A stretch of DNA of 5,867 nt, taken from NCBI GenBank assembly GCA_025362705.1, contig JANYFH010000229.1, forward strand, positions 1 to 5,867, in the 5' to 3' direction. The notes beneath the pieces are model-generated. The model saw only the letters and a program-made list of their open reading frames with translations, was not told the DNA's origin and did no database searches. Positions 4,922 to 5,867 of the stretch are shown in pieces (positions within the stretch are counted from its first letter, which is position 1; the number at the start of each line of letters is the position of its first letter). Source of the DNA: Betaproteobacteria bacterium. Lineage in GTDB: Bacteria > Pseudomonadota > Gammaproteobacteria > Burkholderiales > Usitatibacteraceae. The position numbers were made by a program, and so were the translations under genes.

Positions 4922-5867
4922 TTGCAAACCACGTCCAACCGTTTCGTTTTAGCGGCTGCCGCGCTTGCCGTGATCAGTGCCTTTATCATTAGCACCGGTC
5001 GCGCAGCCGCACCAACCACGCCGATTGTCGCCGAACTGAACCTGACGTCGTTTGCCAATGGCGCATGGATTCTCAAAAAGCCGGCCGAATACGATGAGAC
5101 TTGGTCGGCATTCTGGCTGCTTGACGAACGCAGCCAATCGGGCTGGGCAACGCCAAAGGGTACGGTCAGTGCGCAGGAGTTGTTGATTGTCCTGCCCGAG
5201 GAATCAGTGATCAGGAATATTGAATTCGATTCTGCCAACGTGGATGGCGATGGTGAAGGCAGCCGCTCAGCAAAGGATGTGTTGGTTGAAGTATCAAATG
5301 CAGGGCCGACCAGCGGTTTTGAGACCGTCGCCTCGGTATCACTCAAGCCCAAAAAAGACAAGCAACGTTTTGCCGTCAGCAAGGCTGTGAGTGGCCGCTG
5401 GCTCAAGCTCACAATCAAGAACAATCACGGATCACTCGATTACATCGAGCTGTTTGATTTCCGCGCCTATGGTGAGCAAAGAACCAAAACCGCTGCGCCG
5501 AAGCTGTCAGGCACCTACGAAACCAACTTCAGCAATTTTCATATTCTGCAGGATGGCGCATCAGTTACTGGTTGCTATGAGCGTGGCGGCGGGCTCATTA
5601 CAAATGGTGGCGTCGATGGAAGAGTCACGCGCCTTACCTGGGTACAGGAGGAAAAGCGCGGACCAGCCGTACTGGCCTTCTCGCCCGATGGCAAGGAAAT
5701 GCTCGGCCTGTGGTGGTATGAGGGCCAGACCGGCGAGACGGGTTCTCTTTGGTATGGTAAAAGAATCAGCGACAACGTTGGCAGCTGCCCCCACTGGAAA
5801 GGTACACAGACCGCGTCATCGCAACTGGCGCAGGACATTGTGGCGACCGGTCGGGTGCGAATTTACG
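4922..5867 (+). CDS. Exported protein with discoidin-like and Trp/Gly-rich beta domains, 3' end outside window (possibly OmpA-family)
   Basis: The frame stays open from TTG 4922 to the window edge, giving 315 residues of an incomplete protein. Residues 1-30 are a signal peptide: NR, then a hydrophobic core FVLAAAALAVISAFIIS, then a cleavage region GRAAA, so export across the inner membrane is expected. Residues about 36-183 look like an F5/8 type C (discoidin, galactose-binding-like) domain: LLDERSQSGWATP near the start, an IRNIEFDSANVD strand, KDVLVEVSNAG, then GRWLKLTIKNN and the closing YIELFDFRAYG. Residues about 195-295 form a second beta-rich unit (LSGTYETNF, VTGCYERGGG, MLGLWWYEGQ, SLWYGK) with Cys218 and Cys289 that could pair in the periplasm. 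The last visible stretch, QDIVATGRVRIY, resembles the lead into an OmpA-like peptidoglycan-binding domain as I recall it; this cannot be confirmed here. Its ligand is unknown. Confidence 0.72.
   Translation, partial: MQTTSNRFVLAAAALAVISAFIISTGRAAAPTTPIVAELNLTSFANGAWILKKPAEYDETWSAFWLLDERSQSGWATPKGTVSAQELLIVLPEESVIRNIEFDSANVDGDGEGSRSAKDVLVEVSNAGPTSGFETVASVSLKPKKDKQRFAVSKAVSGRWLKLTIKNNHGSLDYIELFDFRAYGEQRTKTAAPKLSGTYETNFSNFHILQDGASVTGCYERGGGLITNGGVDGRVTRLTWVQEEKRGPAVLAFSPDGKEMLGLWWYEGQTGETGSLWYGKRISDNVGSCPHWKGTQTASSQLAQDIVATGRVRIY

Noticed and set aside
4906..5424. A 172-codon minus-strand frame
   Set aside because: It is antisense to the exported-protein gene, whose plus-strand frame shows a signal peptide and a recognisable discoidin-like pattern.

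Overview
The window looks like a chromosomal stretch from a Gram-negative, moderately GC-rich bacterium. I favour a gamma- or betaproteobacterium, perhaps near the Xanthomonadales, but this is an inference. It rests on Shine-Dalgarno-led genes, Sec-type signal peptides, a secreted enzyme ending in a proteobacterial 'SRKVHG plus dockerin-like' tail, and a surface-type protein that may lead into an OmpA-like domain. No RNA genes, insertion sequences, CRISPR arrays or phage genes were seen.

Left part (1-1633, + strand): a tightly packed three-gene cluster. It opens with the 3' end of a TetR/AcrR-type regulator gene, cut by the window edge with its stop at 177-179. Eleven bases later a two-domain VOC (glyoxalase/bleomycin-resistance fold) protein begins, followed 27 bases on by a glutathione S-transferase-like protein. 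The VOC Shine-Dalgarno overlaps the regulator stop. This reads as a small TetR-controlled detoxification or stress operon; its substrate cannot be told from sequence.

Middle (1634-4084, + strand): a 291-base intergenic region with a plausible sigma70 promoter overlain by a perfect 13-base palindrome, and a hairpin that includes the ribosome-binding site. These precede a 719-residue secreted glycoside hydrolase of family GH44 (endoglucanase/xyloglucanase type). Both expected catalytic glutamates are visible (Glu213, Glu386). A beta-sandwich follows, then a C-terminal module ending in two degenerate dockerin-like repeats.

Right part (4085-5867): a convergent intergenic region with hairpins, including a possible bidirectional terminator. 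Next is a small four-helix membrane protein on the minus strand (GTG start). Divergent from it is the 5' part of an exported protein (TTG start) with a discoidin-like domain and a second Trp/Gly-rich beta domain, which runs off the window. The GH44 enzyme and this exported protein would both act outside the cytoplasm, but nothing shows that they work together.

I found no convincing new defence or mobile system. The points most worth a second look are the dockerin-like tail on a lone GH44 enzyme, the architecture of the truncated exported protein, and the palindrome over the GH44 promoter.
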